DNA from: Botryococcus braunii
Taxonomy: Eukaryota > Chlorophyta > Trebouxiophyceae
Direction of reading: 5' to 3'
Assembly (NCBI GenBank): GCA_002005505.1
Contig: KV908352.1
Span: 610,540 to 648,089, forward strand
DNA: 37,550 nt
Notes under the pieces: model-generated
Database searches by the model: none
Told to the model about the DNA's origin: nothing
Seen by the model: only the letters and a program-made list of their open reading frames with translations
Translations under genes and position numbers: made by a program
Part shown: positions 27,276-37,550 of the stretch, piece by piece
How the letters are laid out: each line of letters starts with the position of its first letter
Numbering within the stretch: position 1 is the first letter of the stretch

Positions 27276-28980
27276 CTAACGCTTTCGTTTCTTTTTCCCA
27301 TCTCCCTTGGCCTTCACCCCGTGGTTATCCCAATACGTCTGCAACGCCTCCCGCGCGTTTCCTAAATGATCCTCAGGCTCCCATGTATTATTGATATCTT
27401 CGTACCCTGTCCACTTAATGAGGTACTCGCGTTTAACTTGTCGCCCTTGTCCCTTTTTCTCCCTATGTGCTAACACAGCCTCCACCTCATACTCCAATTC
27501 ACCATCTATCACCTCTGGTGGAGGTGGAGGTTGAACAGTACCGTCACTACGGTAAGGCTTTAACAAGGAAACATTAAACACATCATGAACACGCATTGAC
27601 TTGGGTAACCGTAACTTAAACGCTACGGGTGACACCACTCTATCTAAAACAAAGGGACCTATAAAGCGTGGAAGTAACTTCCGAGTACGCGTATGCTTGA
27701 ACTTAATGTTTTTGCTAGATAAAAGCACATGTTGCCCTACTTCAAAGGTTGGACCATCTCGACGATGACGGTCTGCGTACGCTTTCATACGATCCTGGGC
27801 AGCCTTGAGGCACTGCCGAGCCCGTTCAACATCATAACGCATGCGGCGTACAAATTCTTGTGCCGCTGGGACATAGTCATCTCCCAAGAGGCGTACGGTC
27901 ATTCGAGAAGGTAAAACTTCGTGGAAAGGGATCCTTGGGTCCTGCCCAAAAGTCAGCCTAAACGGCGTAGAATTTATAGACGCTTGATATGTATTATCAT
28001 ACACAAACTCAGCCTCACAAAGATGTACGTCCCCATCCGTATGCCTACCCGTTACATAATGACGTAGGTAATCTTCTAGAATACGGTTTACCCTTTCGGT
28101 CTGCCGATCCGTTTGTGGATGGAAGGCCGTGGAGAGAGTGTTACGACACCCCGTGAGCTTAAACAGCTCTGAACAAAACTTATTGACCCAGCGGGGGTCC
28201 CTATCACTAACTATCTCCATGGGAAAACCATGTAATGTAAATATTCTAGTCCTAAGCAGGTTGGCAATGTCTACTGCATCGGCCTCCGTCCAAGTGGCAG
28301 CAAAGTGCGCACACTTAGAGAGACGGTCCACTACTACCCATATGGCATCATGCCCAGACTTAGTTTTTTGGCAAGCCAGTGATCAAGTCCATTGAAATGG
28401 ATTGCCACTTTCTAGTAGGTATCTCCAGGGGATGCAAAAGTCCTGCTGAAAGTTGTGAGGAGGCTTTTACACGTTGACAATTGTCACAATGGGCCACAAA
28501 ATCTCGAACACCCTCATAAACTCCTGGCCACCACCAAGATCTAGCCACCAACTCTAAGGTACGATCCCGGCCAAGGTGGCCCACCACTGGTGGCCCGTGG
28601 AGATTTTCTAAGACCTCCCTGCGTAAATTATACTCGGTCCCTTCCCTATCCACATGATGCGAGGGAACGTACACACGCGAGCTTTTATAGAATAACCCAT
28701 CCCTAAAGGTTACCTTACGACGGTTTTGCCATCGCTGGAGCCATGGATCACCTAAACTAGCCTGCTTGATACGGTCCAGCCACACGCCCTCCTCTCCGGG
28801 ATGCGAGGGTAGGGTGATAGCCCCTGCAGTGACTCCAACCCCCATCGCCCCTGCAGTCCTTTTAGCATGTGCGGGCCCCATAAAATCAGGGTGACGCGAG
28901 AGTGGGTCGGCCGGGTTTTGTCGACCTGGTGCCCAGACCCACTCTATGCTAAAATTTTGCAAGAACTCGGCCCACCGCAC
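27276..28980 (-). pseudogene. Element F RNase H end, integrase and chromodomain
   Basis: Two frames, 28980-28360 and 28331-27276. The first holds the end of RNase H (PGRQNPADPLSRHPDF) and the integrase HHCC zinc finger (HGPPVVGHLGRDRT, CDNCQRVK). A run of six T on the plus strand (28364-28369), one more than the frame allows, shifts the frame and gives an early stop. The second holds the integrase core (SDRDPRW, FHPQTDRQTERVNR), the GPF-like domain (FIGPFVLDRV) and a C-terminal chromodomain (YLIKWTGYEDINNTWEPEDH). The integrase acidic residues are kept. Confidence 0.9.
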
Positions 28981-29008
28981 CCGTCGAGGTGTTAGTGAGG
29001 ACTGTTCC

Positions 29009-29727
29009 TCTTACATTTAGGTTATGGGTGTGAAGACCTGCAAGCACGAGCGGAGCGAGTGATCAGTTGCTTTAGTTGGCTGGGCCGTTCTTATGGCGGC
29101 CTTGCGCCAAACGAAAACACACTTGCTGTCTTCACACATGTATCAGTCATTGATAGTGCTAGGCAAGTGGTTACATTTAGAGTCTTCTTATGCTAACGCA
29201 ATTGAGCCTCCAGAACATAAATCCTTGCATGCGCTAGCAAATATCTTGCATGATACTTGTCTCCCTGATCTTCTCTCATAGGTATGGCACCCGCAACCGA
29301 TGAAGATACAGATGTTCAAAAATTTAGTTATAGCAAGCAAGTAACTTGTCCATGCATGTCTTAACATGTCTACCTAGGCCAATCGGCCTTACCTGCAAGC
29401 ACGAGCGGAGCGAGTGATCAATTGCTTTAGTTGGCTGGGCCGTTCTTATGGCGGCCTTGCGCCAGACGAAAACACACTTGCTGTCTTCACACATGTATCA
29501 GTCATTGATAGTGCTAGGCAAGTGACATTCGACTCCACTGCTTGCTTCTCAAATACCCGCGTTGCAAGATCACGCGTTGATCTGGCAACCACGTGCAAAT
29601 AACGTACGACACTATTTATAACATGACCTTGTGTTTAACCATTGTTTATCAATCCTTTTACGAGTTCATGTTTGTTCATGTCTGTTCAAGAGGAAGGCAG
29701 TCTCACTATATGTCACAAAATGTAACA
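29009..29727 (-). repeat. Element D 3' LTR (long form)
   Basis: Minus strand: U3 from 29727, repeat 1 29524-29393, spacer 29392-29170, repeat 2 29169-29038, U5 29037-29009. The 132 bp repeats differ at two positions. Repeat 1 ends GCTCGTGCTTGCAG|GTAAGG, a strong donor. Repeat 2 ends GCTTGCAG|GTCTTCAC. The spacer ends TGTAAC. The LTR ends TAAGA rather than CA. Confidence 0.9.
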
Positions 29728-29740
29728 CTTCCCCTTGTCT

Positions 29741-31657
29741 TCACTCTTGATACAGACTGAGTAGACCTAGAGCATCGACATGTTTCCTGAACACTGGACC
29801 AACCAGTGGCTTGGTCATCACATCTGCACGATTCTTAGCTGACTCCACATATTGGATATCAACTTGGCACAACTTAATGGCCTCACGTGCGTAGTGGAAT
29901 GCCACTGGGATATGCTTTGTGAACTTAGAGTTCACGGGGTTCCTAAGATTGTTAATGCACCCTTGGTTGTCAATGAAAATCTTAACATTCCAAGGTGGCT
30001 CGCCAATCTCCTCCAAGAAGGACCTCAGCCAGTTGGCCTCCTTGATGGCAAGGCTAGAAGCCATGAACTCTGCCTCAACAGTTGAGGTAGCCACAGAGTT
30101 TTGCTTCTTGCTGGTCCATGACACAGCACCGCCAAAGACATAAAATACATACCCAGACGTAGAAAATCTACTATCTAGGTCACCCGCAAAATCGGCATCT
30201 ACGTAACCCTCCAAGACTACACTGGAGTTGCCACCTAGTACGAGGACTTTGTCCTTCGTATCCCTTATAAGGTAGTGCAACACACGCATTGCTGCATTCC
30301 AATGGGCAGTGGTGGGATTACACCTATAGCGAGAGAGAACGCCGACAGCTTATGCAATATCAGGCCGTGTTGTATTAGCTACATACAGCAGTGACCCAAT
30401 GAGCTCACAATATCTATGACCTGGATCTAAGGGGACTCCAGCACCCGAACCATCACGCTTATCCTCTACGAAGGGCATCCGAATAGGAACGAATCCCTTT
30501 TGCATGGGAGTGTCCACTACTCTTCCGCCATCGCTCACACCGAACTTATCTAGCAGAGCCTCAATCTTTGGGATGCAGCTGATAGAAACTTGCCTATCCT
30601 GTCGCTTACGACGGACTTGGCAACCCAAAAAAACTTTGACCTCACCTAGATCATGGATGGTGAACTTGCTCTTTAGGAGCTCCTTGAACCACTCTACTAG
30701 GCTGAGATCTTTACATATGATGAGTAGATCATCCACATACACAAGAACAAACAGGGGCTTCTCTCCTGCTCTCTTCCTCACATATACACCAGCATCGCTT
30801 TTACAGGCAACAAAGCCCAGTGTGCACATCTCAGCATCCAGCTTCTTGTGCCATGCACGAGGGGATTGCTTCAACCCATAAAGGGCTTTGTTGAGCTTGC
30901 AAACGACAGGGGGATCACCATTCTCAAACCCAGGAGGCTGTGTTACGTAAACCTCCTCTTCTAGGTCTCCTTTCAAGAACGCCGTCTTGGTGTCGACTTG
31001 ATGGATTTCATAATCCCTCTGAGCAGCCACGCTCAGAATTACACGTCTAGCAGCAAAGCTACTAGTGGGAGCAAATACTTCATCAACATCTACTCCAGGA
31101 ATTTGAAGACATCGTTGGGCTACCAGGCGTGCTTTGAATCTAAGGACATTGCCAAAGTTATCAACTTTGGCAGGATAGATCCAGTGCACTGGAATGACCT
31201 TCTTGCCCCATGGGCGCTCTAGATACTCCATGGTGTCGTGAGCGTCCAATGAGTTCTTTTCCTCATTCATAGCTTGCTCCCAGTAAGACCACTGGTCTGA
31301 CTGTCGAGCCTCACGATGATTTCTGGGGACTGAAATTTTGCTGAATTTCACCCCATGTTCCCCTTCATTGGGTGGCCTGTCGTCACATTGAAAGATATAA
31401 AATCTTTCTTCAGTGAATCCATCTCTCTCAGCCTCCTCCCCACACATCCTCACAGAGTGTTCTGTAGTAGGCACGTGTCTCTTGCACTCCTTGCCAGACT
31501 CACACCTGGCAGCTGACAGTCGAGCACTGTGATCTTGTGACACTTGAGATGCTGGCATCTCTCTCTCTGGGCCCATGTGTGCTTCAGCACCTCTCCCTGT
31601 CTCCATTCTCTCACATGCGCTCTCAATTGCCAAGGGGATTGTCTCACTGACTTCCAC
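29741..31657 (-). pseudogene. Element D reverse transcriptase-RNase H with a nonsense codon
   Basis: RT 31657-30350: FSKISVPRNHREARQ, FKARLVAQRC, DTKTAFLKGDLEEEVYV, catalytic YVDDLL. A TAA at 30352-30350 stands where B and C have a Gln codon. RNase H goes on in the same frame to 29741 (VDADFAGDLDSR, EAEFMASS, IDNQGC, NRADVMTK). The frame differs from that of D's integrase, as in B. Confidence 0.85.
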
Positions 31658-31782
31658 TGAATCACTCTCGGAATGGGGTAAATGAGGGGCAGGATGCTCA
31701 GCATGTACATCATGTTGTACCTTATTTTCAGGGATGGCTGAAGGTCCCGTTTTCCCTTTTTTAAGGCACCCATGCTGGGAAT

Positions 31783-33357
31783 TTACTTCCCCTGCTTCCT
31801 GACTCTCTCTCTCTCTACAGCTTTCCCTCCTCCTGAGCCATGACCTATGGTTTGTGAAGGGCTCCCGCTCCCTCTACTCAGGCACTCAGTAATTCTCTCA
31901 GAAGGAGATGCAGAGGGAGACATCTGTACTCTGGATCTCAGCTCTCTCACAAGAGTGCGCCTCTCAGCCCTCTCTTGCCTTTGCTGTGCTTGCACAGCTG
32001 ACCTTTGGGCTTCCCCTGCTGTAGGAGCCCCTGAAGGGGGTCTGAGCAATTGCTGGGTCGCCTGCAAACGCTCATCTTGACCCAATTGTCCTTCCCCACC
32101 ACGTGCACAGTCTCTCAATCTGTCAAGGAAGGACCAGCTACGCCCCTGAGGATGTACAGGGGCTTCAGCGTCGGTCCCTGGTGAGCCTGCAGGCTGAAAA
32201 GGGGAAGGAGACCTTGTCTCTGGTCCACCCGTTGAGTGTTGATGTGTGTTGCAGGGCTCCAGTGGTTGGTGCAGTTCATCGTTGCCAGTTGCAGGTGATC
32301 CAGGGGTCCCATTGGTTGCGCCAGAAGGTCCAGGTGATGGTTCTACTCCAAGACGTGCTGGGACTTGTGTTTGCAGAGGGTCCATGGGTCTTGGTTCAGC
32401 AGGCGCCTCCACTGCTGGGGCACTTCTGGAGGCAGGGGACTGATTGCCTTGTGCAGCAGGACCTGGTGGAGGCTGCGCTTGGTGGCGCCCCCATGTGTGA
32501 AGGTCCAGGTAGCCCACGACTGGCGCTCCAAGCTCCTCTTCGATGAAGCGCACGTCCCTGGACACCTTCATGCCTTGGGCGGTGAGGATGCGATAGGCCT
32601 TGGATCCCACCTCATATCCCACCATCATCCCAGGCAGTGACCTTGGTCCAGTTGCTGTCATGTGTGGCTTCTGAAGTAGGACGAATGCCTTGCATCCCCA
32701 GATCCGAAGGGCAGCTGCTGGTGGCTTGATGCCAAAGAAGGCCTCATATGGGGTGACGCTCCTGTTGCTGGCAGGCACAATGTTGCACAGGAGGACTGCT
32801 GCTTGGAGGGCCTCCCTCCATAGCGACTGTTTGGCTTGCGCTGCTGCTAGTAGGGTTCTGACACGCTCTTTGAGTGTGCGGTTCATGCGCTCCGCTGCTC
32901 CGTTCTGCTGGGGCGTGCCAGGCGCAGAGGTTTCCACCTCAATACCCTGGACGATGCAAAATGACCTGCACTCCTGGTTGAGGAACTCTGTGCCCCTGTC
33001 AGACCGTATGGATTTGATCTGCAGGTTCAGTCGCTTCTGCCAGAATGTGAGCAAGTCCTTCAGCTTCCCGGGGATCTCTGCCTTGGACTTCACAGGGATA
33101 GCTGCAACACAGTGTGACGCTTCATCCAGAACTGTGATCCAGTACTTCTCTCCAGTGAGGGCTCTGACAGGGAGTTCTCCAATTGTGTCCAGGTGTATGC
33201 GTTCTAGGACACGACTGGCAGGCCTTGTGCTGTTTGGAAATGGTGGGCGAGGCAGCTTTCCCTGAAGGCAGGCCTCACAGGCGGAGGAGCAATCTGCACA
33301 GGGTATAAGGGACACAGGGATACCCTTGATCAATCCTTCTCGTGTGATCCTGGACAT
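31783..33357 (-). pseudogene. Element D integrase
   Basis: 524 codons with the C-terminal half of the HHCC finger (CADC, CEAC) and the integrase core (HLDTIGE, RSDRGTEFLN, NGAAERMNRTL). A long Pro/Ser-rich linker follows and ends near GA-repeat sequence. The first His residues of the zinc finger fall in a broken frame upstream (33358-33540). The ORF stops at 31783, before RT. Confidence 0.85.
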
Positions 33358-33543
33358 GGCTGTCTCTCATGGATGGCCCAAGCGTCTGTGCCAGAGGTCT
33401 CTCTGCTGACAATTGTGAGGAAGCTTTACGTGTCCTTCTGCGCTGTCTGGCAGGGAGGCTGCTTTGGGCACTGATAGGGATCTGCACTGAACGCGCTGTA
33501 GCAGTAAAGGCCCTTAAACATGGCAACTGCACACTCCCAAGTT

Positions 33544-33850
33544 TCAGGACCGATCATCTGCACATGAACCTCTGCTGTCAGTGCGAAACTTGCATCCACC
33601 TTTAATAGCTGCTGACACTGAAATGAGGTTTGTCGTTGGACTTGGTACACACTGTACATCATGGAGCCAGAGCTGGGACCCACGTGCATCAAGAAGGCAG
33701 ACTGACCCCTTTGCAATAATCCCCCCCACTGCATCACTGGTCGCCAGGTGAAGAGGTCTGGGGGACTGGTACACAACTGAATTGTGCAAGTATTGGGGAT
33801 TGTTCACCAAGTGGATGGATGCGCCACTGTCTAGGAGCCATGCCAGAGCG
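33544..33850 (-). pseudogene. Element D protease fragment
   Basis: Minus strand. The protease motif LLDSGASIHLVNN lies at about 33843-33805, followed by LHLATSDAVGGIIA and WLHDVQCVPS as in B and C. The frame is lost after about 33544. Upstream there is no capsid or zinc knuckle, only a 200 bp joint to the PBS. Confidence 0.75.
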
Positions 33851-34045
33851 GTAGGGGACTGGCATCTGGCATAAAGGGTGGTGGAAACTGCATGAGCTGT
33901 GCATCTGAGCTGTCATGCTGAGCTGTGCATCTTCTGGCATAAACATTGCTCCAGTCGTGTTGGAAGGAGGCTGAGGTGGCGACAGTGCTTGCTCCATAGT
34001 CGTTGATTGCGGGCATCGGCATCACCATCACTCATGCGGATGAGC

Positions 34046-34059
34046 GTGGGCCCATAACC
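34046..34059 (-). promoter_or_regulatory. Primer-binding site, half initiator tRNA-Met type (D)
   Basis: Minus-strand GGTTATGGGCCCAC directly after the 5' LTR. CCCATAACC in U5 (34079-34071, minus) faces it, forming a 9 bp stem. Confidence 0.85.
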
Positions 34060-34424
34060 TCTTACATTTAGGTTATGGGTGTGAAGACCTGCAAGCACGA
34101 GGGGAGCGAGTGATCAGTTGCTTTAGTTGGCTGGGCCGTTCTTATGGCGCCCTTGCGCCAGACGAAAACACACTTGCTGTCTTCACACATGTATCAGTCA
34201 TTGATAGTGCTAGGCAAGTGACATTCGACTCCACTGCTTGCTTCTCAAATACCAGCGTTGCAAGATCACGCGTTGATCTGGCAACCACGTGCAAATAACG
34301 TACGACACTATTTATAACATGACCTTGTGTTTAACCATTGTTTATCAATTCCTTTTACGAGTTCATGTTTGTTCATGTCTGTTCAAGAGGAAGGCAGTCT
34401 CACTATATGTCACAAAATGTAACA
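34060..34424 (-). repeat. Element D 5' LTR (short form)
   Basis: A single leader repeat (34220-34089, minus) joined directly to U5 GTCTTCAC, with no spacer and no TGTAA at that place. The U3 part matches that of the long 3' LTR. TATAAATA on the minus strand (34316-34309) is about 90 bp before the repeat. A weaker TATTTG is about 30 bp before. Confidence 0.9.
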
Positions 34425-34429
34425 GTTCC

Positions 34430-35532
34430 TGTAAGAAACTATTTGACTTATGGTCTGTAATGACCTTAAAGGACTTTCCTAACAAGTAACACCGCCACTC
34501 CTTTAAAGCATACATGACCCCGGCCGACTCTTTCTCGGTTGTTGAGTAGTTTCTCTCTGCGTTATTTTATTTTTTGCTGAAATAGGCTACCGGCCTATCA
34601 TTCTGCAGTAAGATCGCCCCTACCCCTACATCACTGGCATCGGAAATGACCTTGAGCTCAAAGGCCTTTGTCATATCCGGCAACACTTACACAGGTGCGG
34701 AGGTTAGAGCGTCCTTAATTCGTTGAAATGCATGTTGTTCTACCGCCCCCCATGCCCAAGGACGTTTGGTACTAGTCAAGGATGTCAAAGGTGCTGCAAT
34801 GATATTGTAACGCGCGATAAACTTAAGAAAATAATTGGCCAATCCGAGAAACTGCCTTACGTGTTGTACGCTAGAAGGCGGGGGCCATTTATTGATTACC
34901 TCGATCTTCTCTGGATCAGGTTTAAGCCCATCCTTCCCCACTAAATGTCCTAAGTATTTGAGTTCGTGTGTGAGAAAGTTACATTTAGACAACTTATCAT
35001 ACAACTGATGTTCCCTTAAGCGGTTTAGCACCCGCTTGAGGTGGTGCATATGGTCCTCTGTAGTTTTACTGTATACTAACAAGTCATCAAGACATACAAC
35101 AACAAATCCTTCTCGGACAAAATCATGAAAGATGGTGTTCATTAAACGCTGGAATGTTGCTGGGGCATGAGTGAGCCCAAATGGTAAAACTAAAAATTTA
35201 AAAGAACCAAAAGGAGTCCGGAAAGCTGTCTTCGGTATATCGGAATCCAAAAGCCTAACTTGATGGTATCCAGACAAAAGATCGAAAGAAGAAAAATGTT
35301 TTGCACCTTGTAATTTGTCAAGGAGATTGTCTATCCTAGGCAAGGGATATTTATCTTTGACAGTCAAGTTGTTGACGGCCCTATAGTCTATAACCATCCA
35401 GAATGTACCTTCTTTCTTTCGTACAAACAGGATGGGACTGCCATAAGGTGAAGCACTTGGCCTTATCAAACCTTGCTGAAGCAATTCTTCCACCTGCTTT
35501 TTACATTCTTCTAATTCAAGATGAGAAAGACG
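34430..35532 (-). pseudogene. Element F reverse transcriptase and start of RNase H
   Basis: Minus strand. Ty3/gypsy RT at 35493-34687: EELLQQGLIRPSASPYGSP, DYRAVNNLTVKDKYPLPRID, FSSFDLLSGYHQVRL, TAFRTPFGSFKFLVLPFGL and a catalytic box VVCLDDLLVYS, where Cys replaces the more usual Tyr or Val before L-D-D. A TAA sits just upstream of the RT start (35534-35532). RNase H starts at about 34690 and is cut by D at 34429. Confidence 0.85.
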
Positions 35533-36165
35533 TTACGTTGGCCTACAAGGGGGTCTGTGTCCCGGGTCCATTGGAATAGTGTGCGAGACTTGCCGCACGG
35601 GCGGCAAGCTCGGCAATTTAGTGGGAAACCTATCCACATACTCCATCAATAAATCTTTTAGAGCATCGGGTTTTTCCAGCAACTCTATGACACGACGGGA
35701 ATTTTCATTTAATTGGCCTTCGGCACCCAACAAGTCCCAAGGGTTCAACTGTTCTGAAGCCATGGCGGCTGCAGAAAATATATTTTGCACCTCTGGGGTC
35801 ATTTCATCCAATGTAACAGTAGTAGTACCTTCTTTTGAATCCCCCATGCTTGTTCGTACAAGTCCCCAGAATGCTTGCGCACCCTTACGCAAGTACCGGC
35901 AAGCTGTCACCGCACCTACCACCTTTGGCGGTCCTCTCCGCTGATTTCCCCAGTAGTGAGGTGTGAGTAGGTGTGGACAGACCAACATCCTTGACAAGAC
36001 AGGACCAGACAAGACTGACTACCCCCCGAGCCCGTAGAAAGTCTTGCCCCAAAATAACATCTACCCCATCCAAAAGGGTATCGCATACGATGAATTTTCT
36101 TTGGTCGGTAATGTGAGAGGCTAAGTGTATTCTTAACCGAGCCGTGCCCGCTGACTTCATCATAT
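35533..36165 (-). pseudogene. Element F protease-like region and linker
   Basis: Minus strand. The end of a retropepsin-like domain is visible as LDGVDVILGQDFLRARG (about 36086-36036). After a frame change a linker leads towards RT (LPSLPPVRQVSHTIPMDPGH). The catalytic Asp-Thr/Ser-Gly of the protease is not found, because the sequence breaks at the palindrome. Confidence 0.6.
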
Positions 36166-36251
36166 GAATACTGAAAGTGTCAACATTCAGTTGGCAGATG
36201 GTCAAATGCATTTGACCATCTGCCAACTGAATGTTGACACTTTCAGTATTC
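36166..36251. repeat. 86 bp perfect palindrome
   Basis: Two 43 bp arms meet at ATGCAT with no spacer (centre 36208/36209). Every base I compared pairs. It lies at the 5' break of element F. The same peptide can be read from both strands. Confidence 0.95.

Positions 36252-37550
<1,299 letters not shown>

Larger units (their letters stand above)
29009..34424 (-). mobile_element. Copia-type element D, gag-deleted, inserted in F
   Basis: Minus strand, flanked on both sides by GTTCC (29004-29008 and 34425-34429), so a single insertion event. Its 5' LTR is the short form (34060-34424) and its 3' LTR the long form (29009-29727). Only about 200 bp lie between PBS and protease, so almost all of gag is missing. 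Protease, integrase and RT-RNase H remnants follow with frame breaks. The element interrupts F between RNase H parts. It could not move by itself. Confidence 0.9.

Overview
This window looks like a transposon graveyard in a eukaryotic nuclear genome. It holds at least five Ty1/copia-type LTR retrotransposons (called A, B, C, D and G here), a sixth, E, with an unusual intron-bearing LTR, one Ty3/gypsy chromovirus (F), MITE-like inverted-repeat elements and very long (CT)n, (GT)n and (CCCT)n microsatellites. I see no bacterial-type genes, no rRNA or tRNA genes, and only one weak candidate for a host exon. The host cannot be named from the sequence. GT-AG introns, a chromovirus and a recurrent TGTAA motif at a probable poly(A) position would fit a green-lineage alga, but that is inference.

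Layout. 1-4701: unassigned DNA, a possible 2.1 kb inverted-repeat element filled with microsatellites (1478-3612), a 402 bp MITE with a TA duplication (3851-4252) and a direct repeat (4311-4577). 4702-24641: element A, bounded by the 5 bp duplication CTTCC; only its LTRs, the start of ORF1 and the end of RNase H remain. Inside A lie E (LTR leader, ORF1, part of gag), B (7039-14362, complete, duplication GTAAC, inserted in an intron of E's LTR) and C (16780-23528, whose two ends lie in two different elements). 24813-26578: left part of element G (LTR plus broken gag). 26579-36310: gypsy chromovirus F on the minus strand, inserted into G's gag and itself interrupted by copia element D (29009-34424, minus strand, duplication GTTCC). 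An 86 bp perfect palindrome (36166-36251) marks the broken 5' side of F. The rest is unassigned DNA and a roughly 390 bp CT/CCCT microsatellite.

The most notable result is a shared LTR architecture. Every long LTR reads U3 - repeat 1 - GT-starting spacer - repeat 2 - U5 - PBS. Repeats 1 and 2 are 110-320 nt direct copies, nearly identical within a family and unlike between most families. Repeat 1 starts about 25-32 bp after a TATA-like box in A, B, C and G. It ends in CAG followed by GT in all six families. The spacer ends in TGTAA (TGTGA in A) 0-5 nt before repeat 2. In element E the upstream copy is interrupted by three GT-AG introns, and the downstream copy is the exact spliced product. 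The simplest reading is that repeat 2 is regenerated in each replication cycle from the spliced 5' leader through strong-stop cDNA, while repeat 1 and the spacer come from the unspliced 3' end of the genomic RNA. The LTR would then carry an intron, with the poly(A) signal inside it, and keep it through reverse transcription. I know of no described LTR family built this way.

The copia elements also share a primer-binding site complementary to the anticodon arm of initiator tRNA-Met (the half-tRNA primer known from Drosophila copia and yeast Ty5). Several carry an extra ORF before gag, and all three examinable elements have a reading-frame break between integrase and reverse transcriptase.
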